From the NCBI RefSeq assembly GCF_018812025.1, contig NC_063052.1:20290914-20354913 (forward strand): a stretch of 64,000 bases of DNA, read 5' to 3'. The stretch comes from Megalobrama amblycephala (lineage: Eukaryota; Chordata; Actinopteri; Cypriniformes; Xenocyprididae). Shown here one piece after another: positions 12,455-23,923 of this stretch; position 1 is the first letter of the stretch; every line of letters starts with the position of its first letter. The position numbers and the translations under genes are program-made. The notes under the pieces were generated by a model. It ran no database searches. It saw only the letters and a program-made list of their open reading frames with translations, and was not told the origin of the DNA.

Positions 12455-13397
12455 GTTTAATATCACAAGTAACCTGCTCTGTCTTGTCTGTCGACATGTA
12501 GTCAGTGTCCTCTTTGCTCCGCAATGTATTTTTCACTGTGTGGCGTGACCGCACCATGGCTTGTCGGACAAAGCAACAGTAACTAAGGGGGGCGGATCTT
12601 TGCGAAGACCCGCCTCCAATTGCACCCACTGAGACAGAAAGGTGATACCTCAACCAATTCACATCAAGTTTGGACTCTACGAGTTCAGAACACTGCCACG
12701 AGGACTTTGAGAAAGGTTTGAAAAAGAAATAAAACAATGTCTTTAGGAATTTGGAAATGCTTTATTTAACTGTGTATTTTGGGACAATGTAACAAGTTCC
12801 ACAGGATAAAAGGTGGGCGTGATGGGCTGACACCAGGAATGCTACGACCCAATCACATCACCACATCAGGAAAGGCGAGGATTAGTAATCCTCTCCCCAA
12901 TGAGAAGGAATACAAGCTTTCCCAAGTGACAAGGGAAGAACAACAGCACGACCAAGGTTATACATTTGTGAGTAAACCTTTCACTGCACAGACCTTCAAG
13001 CAGCCCAACTGCTTCTGCAGATGACTTTGGCTCCTGACTTGCATATCTCAAGTATCTCTAACCTACAGTAGATCCTGCGGATCGACCACCATCTGACCTA
13101 CAGCTCTCTGGATTACACAGACTTCTGACAATGGAAATGGCAAAAACTGCATACCGTACTGAACTCTACTGTACCGTACCGCTCAGTGGAAATGAAACTA
13201 AAACTATTTTCATATATTATTATATGAAATTATTATAATTACATTTTATTTTTTTTATTTATAACAGGCTGCTAATACTTATTATATTATACTTATTTTT
13301 AATTATTAGTTTAAAAAATACTTCTGGCATACATTTAAATTGACGCCATGGTGTTTTTATTTGTGGTGTTAGGGTCTTAGCCCTAAACCGGGAGTCC

Positions 13398-14000
13398 GGG
13401 ACATTCTAAAATGCTTAACATTAAAAGGCTTAACATGGCTTAATTTACTAAGACAGTGTAATTAACAAACCAATCTTACTATGTACAGATAAGCAGATGA
13501 GCCCATGATATGAACACAACACGTTTAATTAAACATTTTCCTCCCATTAAGAAAACGCTTAATTTACTAAGACAGTGTAATTAACAAACCAAACTTACTA
13601 TGTACAGATAAGCAGATGAGCCCATAATATGAACGCAACACGTTTAATTAAACATTTTCCTCCCATTAAGAAAACGCTTAATGTGGCTTAATGTAGGCTA
13701 TTAAGACAGTGACATTAAAAGACCAAACTTAGTAAACACTATAATAAAGCATAGTATACATAAGGGTTTGAGCAGAATTAGATTTTTTAATATCACTTAG
13801 TAGGCTACAATACGATGTTACAAGCTTTTTCTTTATAACGGTTTTCTATGGGAGGAAAACACAACGTAATTAAACGAACTGCGTTCATATTCTGGGCTCA
13901 TCTGCTTTGCTGTACATATGGTTTATTAGTATGATGTTTACCGAGTTTGGTCTGTTAATATCACTGTCTTAGTACATTAAGCCATGTTTAAGAATGTCCC
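13398..14000. mobile_element. Foldback-type MITE with internal 119-bp duplication
   Basis: The left end GGGACATTCTAAAATG and the right end AAGAATGTCCC are inverted. Inner sequence is also inverted: AAGCAGATGAGCCCA on the left, TGGGCTCATCTGCTT on the right. The left arm contains two tandem copies of a 119-bp unit (starting near 13,441 and 13,560). I did not find a clean target duplication. A related end (GGGACATTCTAAAACAC) lies near 37,005 inside the Merlin element. Confidence 0.6.
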
Positions 14001-14194
14001 TGTTATTAAGCTAACAATACCATCGAAGTCCCTTTACAAGTCATTTCACTTGGCGGCCATCTTTGAAACGCCTCTCGGGCATGCAAGTGCAACTCCTATC
14101 TTTATTGTTATTCTCTCTATTATTGCTATACAAATTTTTTTAATAAAATGTTTGAAAGGTTTCATTTATTTCTTGTGAAGAATAAATCTTATTT

Positions 14195-14611
14195 TCAGCG
14201 TTCTTGATGACAGATATTAGCGTTTTTTTCCTTGTTTCTTTTAAGCTGGTTAGCTAAATATTTTCCCGCTTCGTCATTATGTTCAAAGTGTCTGAGTCGA
14301 AGGCATTGTTTTTGAAATTCTATTTCAATGTATGTACTATTATCGAGTTGACTTTTAATTTGATTTATCTCTGTTAATATGGCTTCATTTGATTGTTGTG
14401 AGTATGCCTGATGCAACCTTTTTAATTTATCTTCAAGTTTTCTTTCTAGATCTTTCGTTTCTCTTTGTTTGTATGTGGAGTAAGATATTATTTTCCCTCT
14501 CATTACTACCTTTGCGGTCTCCCAAAGTGCTGTTGCAGATATGTCATGTGTGTTGTTTAATTCTATAAAGGATGCCCACTCTTTTTTTAAATATTCATTA
14601 AATTCTTGTTC
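14195..14611 (-). pseudogene. L1 LINE ORF2 fragment (region between endonuclease and reverse transcriptase)
   Basis: The minus-strand frame reads FIELNNTHDISATALWETAK, then VMRGKIISYSTYKQRE, then a lysine-rich helix (DLERKLEDKLKRLHQAYSQQ) and CLRLRHFEHNDEAGKYLANQ. This is the linker that follows the endonuclease in fish L1 ORF2. The catalytic domains on both sides are absent. A possible ORF2 start lies at about 15,879, on the far side of the TTAA element, so the endonuclease region is deleted. It belongs to the same L1 copy as the ORF1 fragment at 16.05-17.75 kb. Confidence 0.8.
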
Positions 14612-14615
14612 TTAA

Positions 14616-15850
14616 AGGGTTACTTCAGGATTTAGCATTAAGCTTTGTATTAGTAGAATACCACTAGTATTTTCGAATTACCGTCCTTTCCCCCAGCCCG
14701 AGATGAGAGATTTATGCATTTTTATTCTGTAAAAAAGCCTCCGATGATGCAAAAATCGTCATTTTGCATCATCGGAGGCTTTTTTGGCCAGAGGCTTAAA
14801 ACTACAGCCAGTAATAGCAGGTAGTTCCGCATTTTTTCACCACACACATACATATGCGTGTTTGAGGTTACTCACTGACATAGATCAAAGATTTTATCAA
14901 AAGTGGGTGTCAATTATATTTTTAAGCTTACAGTAATTAACTTTATTTTGTCTGCACTACATCAGTGGTTCATCTCGCAAATTTATCGGTCTCTGCAGTC
15001 ATCTCAACCAATACAGCAACAGGCTTTTGTGGTAACGTTAGCATAAATAGATAAATAGACTAACTCAGTTTTACAGAACAGTGGCTTTACTTTGATAACA
15101 GTCAACTTATAGGCAACTTATATGTAATTGTCTATCTAACGTTACTTTGCTAAGTTTGCAGTTTTACTGCTACCTACAACACTACATATAGGCTACTGTG
15201 TTATCAGCGAGTCTTACCTCTAGGCGAATACGCTTAGTACCAGATGCCCAGGCTGTTTGTCCTCTGGGAAAGTGAATATCGATGGTATCGCGGTGTCCTT
15301 CAGAATGGTTCTCTTCATTGCAAGGATATTTGGTTCGTAGTCCTCGTGCTTGAAATGGAGACTACATATTCTGCGGTTTTTTAGGTTTTCTATAAAGGTG
15401 TATTTTCGAACTTTGGGTGTTTGATGGCCTGCAGCCACTGTTTACATCGCTCCAAATCTTTAACTTAATCGGAAAATGATGGAAACTTACTTGTCCTTTC
15501 CTGGTTTTGGGTGTACATCCAGGTACAAAGCAATTTAGCACCATTTCGCTGTAAATGTATGAACTAACTCGCGATTTATAGAATTAATATGTAACAAAGC
15601 AAGCCTAGTTGTTTGAATTTTCCTGGTAATGCCGCCTGTAACCGATAGGCGTGGTTTGGGCGTGGCCTCGCAAGGGCAGCAAAACAAGTGCATTCTGGGA
15701 GTTGTTGTCTTTCATCCACATTAGTCAAAAATACATTTTCTGCCTTTTCTCAGTCTAGAAAGCTCCAAATTCAAAAATAATTTCACATTTCTACTACATA
15801 AATGACCAATTTTAAATACACATTCATCTTTCCAGGGGTGAAGTACCCCT
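14616..15850. mobile_element. TTAA-flanked DNA transposon with THAP-domain remnants, inserted in L1
   Basis: It starts AGGGTTACTTCAGG after TTAA (14,612-14,615) and ends TGAAGTACCCCT before TTAA (15,851-15,854). The termini are imperfect inverted repeats. The 1,235-bp interior includes a broken minus-strand THAP domain, and THAP domains occur in Kolobok-type elements as I recall them. Near 14,740-14,780 a strong palindrome (CCTCCGATGATGCAAAA and its reverse complement) would form a hairpin. Confidence 0.7.
15220..15544 (-). pseudogene. THAP zinc-finger domain remnant
   Basis: One minus frame starts MVLNCFVPGCTPKTRKGQVS, followed by FHHFPIKLKIW. It gives the first two cysteines, the FP motif and the tryptophan of a THAP domain. 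The next frame contains NRRICSLHFKHEDYE, which gives the CSxHF zinc-binding end. The two halves are in different frames and overlap near 15,420, so one frameshift breaks the domain. Only ~90 residues are left, with no catalytic core. It is likely the DNA-binding head of the transposase that once belonged to the surrounding TTAA element, though a domesticated THAP gene fragment is possible. Confidence 0.7.
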
Positions 15851-16050
15851 TTAAGTAACAATATATTCATTCGCCATCTATGTGTTTTTTTTCAGTATTT
15901 AAGTTAATACTGAGAGTTAATAGTTGCTTGTTAAAAATAAATCAATGCGTGAATGTTTTATGAACAGGAGAGAAGTATTTAGTACCTAACAAACAAAGTT
16001 TAGACAGTTGAAAAAAATACAATGAGATAAGTGAAATATATAGAAAACAT

Positions 16051-17745
16051 TTATTTATAAAGTGTGACGTGCGGACGTTGCCTTTTTTTTTTTGGCAACA
16101 TGTTGGTCTTACACTGAGATTTAAATCCAGGTAGTGTCAGTACTTCTGTCAGTTTGTCTATATTAAGTATTGCTCGTTTGCCTTCTTCCCGTTGCTGCTT
16201 CATTAATGGAATGAGTTTCTTATGTCGTTCTTGGATTTCTCGGGGGAACTGGTCATTTAGCCCGAAATGTGTGCCTCGTAATTCCCGTCCTTTATTTTTC
16301 ACTAGTTTTTTATGCTTGTAGTGTTCAAATTTTACTATTATTGGACGAGGTCGTTTATGATCCGTGTTTATTTGACCGATCAGGTGTACACGATGAAAGG
16401 AGATTGTAGTTGTCATGGGTAACTTTAACGTGGAATGCATCAATTCTTTAACGGTCTCTTCTGGGTTTTCTTGCGTTATTTCGGGTATGCCTGAGAATAT
16501 CAGATTGTTTTGCATGCTATGGCATTGAAGATCCAGGATAGTTTCGTTCATTTGGATATTCTCAAGGTGAGGTTGTTGACTTTTGATGTTAACGTCGTAA
16601 TCTTTGTTTGTAATTCGCTGTTTTCTTTTTGAAGGGTTTCAATTTGAGATTTGCTGAATTCAAGGCTGGTCTTTAATTCCTTAATGTCCTGATGTAGCAG
16701 TTCGAGAATAGCAAGTTTATTGTTAAAGGTGCCCTAGAATGTTTTTTCACAAGATGTAATATAAGTCTAAGGTGTCCCCTGAATGTGTCTGTGAAATTTC
16801 AGCTTAAAATACCCCATAGATTTTTTTTTATTATTTTTTTTTTTTAACTGCCTACTTTGGGGCATCATTAAATATGTGCGAATTAAGGCTGCGGCCCCTT
16901 TAAATTCTCATGCTCCCCACCCCCAAGCTTGCGACTATAAAACAGTGCATAAAAAAAAGTTCACACAGCTAATATAACCCTCAAATGGATCTTTACAAAA
17001 TGTTCGTCATGCATGCTGCATACATGCACCGGATCATGCGAGTATAGTATTTATTTGGATGTTTACATTTTTACATTTGATTCTGAATGAGTTTGAGGCT
17101 GTGCTCCGTGGCTAAAGCTAACATTACACACTGTTGGAGAGATTTTTAAAGAATGAAGATGTGTTTATGAATTATACAGACTGCAAGTGTTTAAAAATTA
17201 AAATAGCAATGGCTCCGTGAATATAGTAATAAAGGATAGTAACTTCAACCACATTTAACAGTACATTAGCAACATGCTAATGAAACATTTAGAAAGACAA
17301 TTTACAAATATCACTAAAAATATCATGATATCATGGATCATGTCAGTTATTATTGCTCCATCTGACATTTTTTCTCTATTGTTTTTGCTTGCTTACCTAG
17401 TCTGATGATTCAGCTGTGCACAGATCCAGACGTTAATACTGCCTGCCCTTGTCTAATGCCTTGAACATGAGCTGGCATATGCAAATATTGGGGGCGTACA
17501 TATTAATGAGGTCTTTTAAACAAATGAGATTTACATAAGGAGGAGGAAACAATGGTGTTTGAGACTCACTGTATGTCATTTCCATGTACTGAACTCTTGT
17601 TATTCAACTATGCCAAGGTAAATTCAATTTTAAATTCTAAGGCACCTTTAATGGATTCCAGCAGGCTCACCTCCACTGTTGTAGTGTTGTCCTCTGCTTC
17701 TGCTGAATCCTTGCAACGCCGGTGCTTTTTCTGCGGTTGAGGCAT
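16051..17745 (-). pseudogene. L1 LINE ORF1 (coiled coil plus RRM-type nucleic-acid-binding protein), interrupted
   Basis: The N-terminus starts at the ATG at 17,743-17,745 (MPQPQKKHRRCKDSAEAEDN). After the TTAA element at 16,727-17,647 the frame resumes as a coiled coil (LAILELLHQDIKELKTSLEF) and runs to about 16,560. There one frameshift leads into the RRM-like part (LQCHSMQNNLIFSGIPE), followed by PRPIIVKFEHYKHK and the C-terminal domain, stopping at 16,051. This is the standard ORF1p layout of fish L1/Tx1-like LINEs, which bind the LINE RNA. The insertion and frameshift make it non-functional. Confidence 0.85.
16727..17647 (+). mobile_element. TTAA-flanked MITE (copy A of a family seen twice), inserted in L1 ORF1
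   Basis: The ends AGGTGCCCTAGAAT and ATTCTAAGGCACCT are inverted repeats flanked by TTAA (16,723-16,726 and 17,648-17,651). The sequence contains CACAAGATGTAATATAAGTC and AAATACCCCATAGATTTTTT. The same features occur inverted in the copy at 19,800-20,768. It is 921 bp long and non-coding. Confidence 0.9.
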
Positions 17746-18441
17746 GATGTTGTGTCTATAAAAATAATGGTCTAAAAATTGCTCTAAATTTCCGATGCTC
17801 TCCACAGTTACTGTGAACCGGTTGCACTATAGTTGAATCACTGATGAACTAAGAGAAAAAGAGAAGGGGGGAAAATGCGTTTATCCTGTGCTACTTGGAT
17901 GTTTGGATGTTTACAGCAATGACGCCGCCATCTTTGATCACGTCCGTAGTCACCAATTTCACGTAGTCACCGAATTTCTTCTTAAATAGTCTGTTTAATT
18001 TGGTTTAGTTATAAATGTTAATTAATGCATTAACTATCAAACGTACTAACATGTAGTTAAAGGGGACATCGGATGCCAATTTTCCACAAGTTAGTATGAT
18101 TCTTTAGGGCCTTCATGAAAAGTCTGTAACATACTAAAGTTATGTAAATTTATTAAAGTTGTGTAAAAAAAACCAAAAAAAAAAAACAAACACCCTTTTT
18201 ACCTTGTCAAAAACTGCTCTGTTCACAGCCAGCTGTTTCAGTGCATGTCCCTTTAAATGATAATGAGCTACTGTTCACCCCACCCCTATCTTCCGTGGGT
18301 GGGCTGTAAACACTATTTGGCAGGTATTGCACTGAACTCACCATTCTTATTTATGCAGTTATAAATGCTCAAAAACAATTAATTTGAAAATTATTTGTTA
18401 GTAATTAACTAACACCTTTATAAACCTTATTGTAATGTTAC

Positions 18442-19276
18442 CAGAGGTGTAAAGAGTACCTGAAAACCATACTTGAGTAAAAGTACTGATACCTGATACA
18501 TCGAAAATGACTCCACTACAAGTTACAAGTCACCAATTCCAATACGACTTGAGTAAAAGTCTTAAAGTATCTGATTTTAACAGTACTTGAGTACTTTACT
18601 CATGCTGAATGTGCTCAGAGATGCACCAGTCCTGAGAGACATGACAGTGAAAATAAGAAACAATTGATTTGTAAGATGGGAAATCAATTTTATTTTCTAA
18701 AATAAATCTGAACACCTCAATGTTGCAATAAATCAAGGTCGATACAACAACCTTTTAAACATCTACAAACTCTCAAGTCTCAGTTGAGCTCAAGTGCACA
18801 GAAAATAAAACAATATCCTTCAAAACGGTCTTGTTGATATAGCGGATAAATAAAACAATGTTAAGTAAAATGCTGAAAAGTGCTGGTTTGAGCCTCATCA
18901 CCAGCTGCAGTCATTTCCTCATGCTAATGCACTCACATTTACGTAAAGTAGCCTTGTTGACAAGTTTGGGTGAGTAAAGGCAAAATGCACAAGATATAGT
19001 ACCTTCAATGCCCTTAGATGGCGATATTGCTTCTTTATAGCAGAAATAAACTGCTGCATAAAAAAAAGGTTAGCTGCCATGAAAAATGTAATTTGTAATT
19101 GCATTACTCATCACAAATGTAGTGGATTAAAAAGTACATTAACTTGCTCAAAAATGTAGTCAAGTTGTGAGTAAAAGTTGCCAATATCTTTAATACTCAG
19201 TACAACTACAAAGTAGCCAAAAAGATACTCAAGTACAGTAACTAATTACATTTTACTCAAATACTTTACACCTCTG
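18442..19276. mobile_element. hAT-type MITE with 8-bp target duplication
   Basis: The ends CAGAGGTGTAAAG and CTTTACACCTCTG are inverted repeats. They are flanked by a perfect 8-bp duplication AATGTTAC (18,434-18,441 and 19,277-19,284), the size made by hAT transposases. CAG at the ends also fits hAT. The inside repeats the theme ACTTGAGTAAAAGT on both sides, giving subterminal repeats. No transposase frame is present. Confidence 0.9.
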
Positions 19277-19799
19277 AATGTTACCATGTTATCCTTACAT
19301 AAAATGTACACAGTTTGTAATAAGACAATCACCTTAATGTATTGTTCATTATAAACGTGCAGTTATGAATTACAGTGAGGAGGTTCTAAATAGAAATGAG
19401 GACATATATGTTTGTTCGACTGTATTATTTTGATAATGAACAAGTTGCGATGTCACGTTTGCAGTGCTTTATTGTGTGTGCGTGAGGCACCAGCGCGATC
19501 AAACAGCAGTCTTTGCAAGGGACATTCCTCATCGTCATGGCAACGGTTCATGGCCAGGACAGATTATGTCAGAGTTTGTTGGAAAATCATACCACACTGC
19601 TCAGACATTCCCCGACCCAACAAACGCCGATTTAACATGTTCAGTCGGGTGAAAACAAACTCCGACCAACGGCAACAGACGCCGACAGCCAGGGGTATCA
19701 CACTAGCCGCGTCTTATTTTGGAAGCTGCGTCCTGATCCAACAAACTCCAAACAGACGTGTTTGTTGGCGTTAATCTGTGCGGTGTGAACTGGCCTTAA

Positions 19800-20768
19800 A
19801 GGTTCCCTAGATTCAAAAATTGAATTTACCTTGGCATAGTTAAATAACAAGAGTTCAGTACATGGAAAAGACATACAGTGAGTCTCAAACCCCATTGTTT
19901 CCTCCTTCTTATATAAATCTCATTTGTTTAAACGACCTCTGAAGAACAGGCAAATCTCAACATAACACCGACTGTTACGTAACAGTCGGGGTGTACGCCC
20001 CAATATTTGCATAATGCCAGCCCATGTTCCCAACATTATGAAAGGGATTACACAAGGGCAGTCAGTTAACGTCTGGAGCTGCACACAGCCGAATCATCAG
20101 ACTAGGTAAGCAAGAACAACAGCGAAAAATGGCAGATGGAGCAATAATAACTGACATAATCCATGATAGCATGATATTTTTACTGATATTTGTAAATTGT
20201 CTTTCTAAATTTTTCATTAGCATGTTGCTAATGTACTGTTAAATGTGGTTAAAGTTACCATCGTTTCTTACTGTATTCACGGAGACAAGAGCCGTCGCTA
20301 TTTTCACTTTTTAAACACTTGCAGTCTGTATAATGCATAAACACAACTTCATTCTTTATAAATCTCTCCAACAGTGTAGCATTAGCCGTTAGCCACGGAG
20401 GACAGCTTCAAATTCACTCAGAATAAAACTTTAACATCCAAATAAATACTTTACTCACATAATTCGAAGCATGCATACAGCGTGCATGACGAACATCTTG
20501 TAAAGATCCATTTGAGGGTTATATTAGCTGTGTGAACTTTGTAAATGCGCTGTAATATAGTCGACAGCTCATTTGGCAGGGAGCATGCGATTTAAGGGGG
20601 CGGCGCAGAGTGTAAATCAGTGCATTGTTAATGATGCCCCAAAATAGGCAGTTAAAAAAATTAATTAAAAAAAATCTATGGGGTATTTTGAGCTGAAACT
20701 TCACAGACACATTCAGGAGACACGTTAGACTTATATTACATCTTGTGAAAAAGCATTCTTGGGCACCT
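19800..20768 (-). mobile_element. TTAA-flanked MITE (copy B, inverted relative to 16,727-17,647)
   Basis: The left end AGGTTCCCTAGATTCAA and the right end GAAAAAGCATTCTTGGGCACCT are flanked by TTAA (19,796-19,799 and 20,769-20,772). The left part contains GAACTCTTGTTATTCAAC in reverse complement, and the right part contains the reverse complement of AAATACCCCATAG. It is therefore the same family as copy A in the other direction, with visible divergence and small indels. Confidence 0.88.
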
Positions 20769-21177
20769 TTAAACTTTAGTCGCATTCGTCGTGGAACTTG
20801 CTAACTAGCACATTATTAGGAAAGGCGATTTGCAAAGATTCATAAAAAAAACCCTATAACGTTACTCACGTCTTCTGGAGACTGATCCATCCTTCAGGAA
20901 CTTTTTAGCAAAACATACATTTTTTTAGCGCAGAGATAAACGCATATAGGCAGATCCGGGGCGCGTTCCCTTAAAAAACAAAATTAATCCACTGTGTCCT
21001 CAGCGGCTCAGATGTAGAGAGTAAAGGACATCTGCTATGTTCATTCTTATATCCAATAACAAAACGCCTCCGTTGCTTAGGAGACATTCTTATCTACACC
21101 TGCGCGGCGTCGAAACAATGGAGGACTCAGGGCGGGTCTATGCTAAAACAGCAGTGTCTTGCCAAGAATCTGTGAAC

Positions 21178-22431
21178 TACGGAGCCCCTAAAGGGGAAAA
21201 ATTGGGAAGGGAGGAAATTTTACGTGCTGGTGGAAAAAAAAAAAATGGGATGGGAGGAATTTTTTTTTTTTCCAAATCTTTTGCATTCCCTCGCAAAACT
21301 TTTGCGTTCCCCCGAGAAACTTTGCGTTTCCTCGCAAAACTTTTGCGCTCCCTCGCAAAGATATTTGTGTTCCCTTGCTGTGAGCTCGGACAAATGTCCC
21401 GCTGGATGGCAGTAGTGTTTCAGTTAGTAACATACGTTAATAATGCACTCAATAACTTCACTGTAACACACTGTACTGTCACCAAATTCAGTTCATACAT
21501 CACTGTTCTCCTGCTGGTTGTACTGGAACACTTAGTTTGATTTAAAAAAAAAAATAAAAATGCATAACTTTTATGATTATTAATTATTAAATAAAATCAA
21601 TAACTTAACTGTTATTAGTAAAAATATTAAATAAATTGTAATGCCATCTAATTCAGTAAGCAAGTATCATGTAAAAGCTGTTGTAAGTATGTAAGCTGTG
21701 TACCAACATCATTTGTGAAGGCCTTTATGTGCTACTTGCCAAACTAAGTTTTGTAGTACCTATAACCAGCAGGAGAGCAGTGATGTATGAACTGCAGTGA
21801 TGTATGAATTTGGTGACAATACAGTGTGTTAAAGTGAAGTTATTGAGTATTTTTCATAATATAAAATTAACAAAAGGGTTTTGGGTTTTACACTTTTCAG
21901 ACGGTCCCTTCAGACGTGTTTCTCCGCGGCCTGCTCATAGAGACCAATTTATTATAAAGCGCATTTGAGGAAAATTGGGTTGTTGTAGCTTGTTGTCTAG
22001 GTTAGCCTACTATGATTGGAAGTAGCTGCAATTGTGTTTTAACAATGTTTAGCTCATGAGTTATTAATCCAGGAAGCTCGAATCTGTGAATATATTTCCA
22101 ACTTTACTGAACTGCTTGACATAAGCACTGACTGCATTTCTTTATATTTGAGTCCAACAACTTCAAACTCAAAGAGCTACGCATTATTAACGTATTTTAC
22201 TAACTGAAACACTACTACCAGCCAGCAGGACATTAAAGAGGAAGTGTTTGTCCGAGCTCACAGCAAGGGAACGATTATAACTTTGCGAGGGAACACATAT
22301 ATCTTTGCGTGGGAACGCAAAAGATTTGGAAAAAAAAATTCCTCTCATCCCAAATTTTCTTTCCACCAGCACGTAAAATTTCCTCCCTTCCCAACTTTTT
22401 TCCACCACCACGTCCCTTTAGGGGCTCCGTA
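21178..22431. mobile_element. Long-inverted-repeat (foldback) MITE with 6-bp target duplication
   Basis: Arms of about 240 bp face each other. The left arm starts TACGGAGCCCCTAAAGGGG and holds CTCGCAAAACTTTTGCG-like repeats. The right arm ends CCCTTTAGGGGCTCCGTA. The flanks share GTGAAC (21,172-21,177 and 22,432-22,437). Inside the arms a short unit around CTTTGCGTTCCC recurs several times. The AT-rich centre has no gene. Transcripts across it could fold into a long hairpin RNA. Confidence 0.85.
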
Positions 22432-22596
22432 GTGAACGGCTTGATCGGACAAAGTGCTTATGATTTGTGGGGATTAAAAGAAAAAGCACTGGGTGGGTTT
22501 TTATCATAATAGGGTGGTTATGTAGACACACCACCAACACACATTTATGTCCAAACACCATGTAAAAGTGAATTTTGCATCCGATGTCCCCTTTAA

Positions 22597-23335
22597 GGCT
22601 GCCATTATTCATCATGAATCCATATGACTCCAGTCTTATAAGCATAGCTCTTAATTGATTCATGGTTAGTTCATGCTTTCAATAATCCTTAGTTCATGTT
22701 GAGTTAAGTATTAATTCAGGTATTAGTACATGATTTTTCATGTACCATTATTGTAAAGTGTTACCAATAAAGGTGTTACCTAACTGCATATTTGAGTACA
22801 CCCTTGTATAATTAGGTATGGCTGTGTTCAGAATTAACCATCAAACTCGTATGAAATAGTACACTCCTGTTTCACCTGAAGTGACTCTGATTAACTTCAA
22901 ATAAATCTCATCTGTTTTTCTCTCTGACATCTTGGTTGCATGCTACTGGCCATGGGCCAAAAAAAGCTTCATTTTTACATCACACAAAAAAAAAAAAAGA
23001 AAAGAAAACGGCATTTAACTGGGGTGTGCAGTTAAGCCACAGTACATAATACATGACATGGATATTTTCTTCACAAAATGCCATTTGTGATATGCATGGA
23101 ATGTATAAAAACTATTTTGTGAACAAAATGCACTTTGTAAACCATTTTGCAGACAAAATGTTTGTCATTCACAAAATTTATATTTATATTTATATTTTCT
23201 TCACAAATTGTATTGGTAATGAATCATGCTGAGCAGAGTTTGTCCACGAAAGGTATTTTGTGTTATCCACAAAATTTGAAGTGCACAAAATGGAATGTGC
23301 ATTTTTAATCCATTTATGTTCATTTCTGAGATGAT
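22597..23335. other. Degenerate repeats, no gene
   Basis: 22.6-22.8 kb contains a TAAAGTGTTACC motif seen at the ends of old cyprinid MITEs. 23.06-23.3 kb is a loose repetition of ACAAAATG and TTCACAAA motifs in both orientations. No coding sequence is supported. Confidence 0.45.
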
Positions 23336-23386
23336 AACGTACTCGGTTACTAACGTAACCTCGGTTCCCTGAGATACGGAACGAGT

Positions 23387-23607
23387 ACTGCGTATGGGGA
23401 AAGGTCTCCTTTTTCCCCGTTACTGAAGCCTTTTTCAATAACGCAGTGTAACTGCATCGTCATTGGTTCACTCATAGACAAGTTGTTGAACCAATGACGG
23501 CGCGGCATACCTGCGCGACCTATGGCGACAGAGCGCGCGAATATTCCCGCCGAAATGGGCGGGGTTTAGGGCTATATAAGCGGGCGTTTCGCCATAGGAT
23601 TTCAGGT
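23387..23607 (+). repeat. DIRS inverted terminal repeat (3' end of element)
   Basis: Runs from GTACTGCGTATGGGGAAAGG to CGCCATAGGATTTCAG and matches the reverse complement of 28,769-28,996. About 50 further bases outside it (23,339-23,386) are unique to this end and are represented only in the internal complementary region. Confidence 0.88.
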
Positions 23608-23660
23608 CATTCGACTGAAGCGACGACACTGAAGCCGCAGCCTCGTGGCACGGCATGTAA

Positions 23661-23751
23661 CGCAGTACTCGTTCCGTATCTCAGGGAACCGAGGTTACGT
23701 TAGTAACCGAGTACGTTCCCTTTCGATACTTCACTCGTACTGCGTATGGGG
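23661..23751 (+). repeat. DIRS internal complementary region
   Basis: The first half is the reverse complement of the element's left end, through GTAACCGAGTAC. The second half, from GTTCCCTTTCGATACTTCAC, is the reverse complement of the right end (28,980-29,015). The two meet at GTT (23,715-23,717). This reproduces the junction of a circularised element and would act as the template that joins the two ends during replication. Confidence 0.9.
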
Positions 23752-23923
23752 AACGAATTCAACCGCGCCGTGCCACGGCAGGGAACGATTGGACTTGTCT
23801 TGGGCACCGTGAGGGAACCAGAGGACAAGTGAGAAGGCCGGAGCCGTCGAACCCTCGTTACACTACAAAAAGGGAGTTAACTCCCAGAGTGGCATGAAGC
23901 GGAGCTCGATAGAGGCCGCTGGA

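Larger units (their letters stand above)
11023..13397. other. Spacer with simple and short tandem repeats, no gene
   Basis: Apart from the two small repeats listed separately, this stretch holds AT-rich DNA and parts that look like old MITEs (for example around 12,060-12,150 and 12,540-12,620, which share TTTGTCCGACAAAGCA-like motifs in opposite orientation). Reading frames of about 100 codons at 11,020 and 12,420 resemble nothing I know. Confidence 0.4.
18061..22592. mobile_element. TTAA-flanked DNA transposon expanded by three nested insertions
   Basis: The left end AGGGGACATCGGATGCCAA and the right end TTGCATCCGATGTCCCCT are inverted repeats flanked by TTAA (18,057-18,060 and 22,593-22,596). 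Three separate elements with their own target duplications lie inside: 18,442-19,276 (8 bp), 19,800-20,768 (TTAA) and 21,178-22,431 (6 bp). Removing them and their duplicated sites leaves about 1.46 kb of original element with no transposase. Confidence 0.82.
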
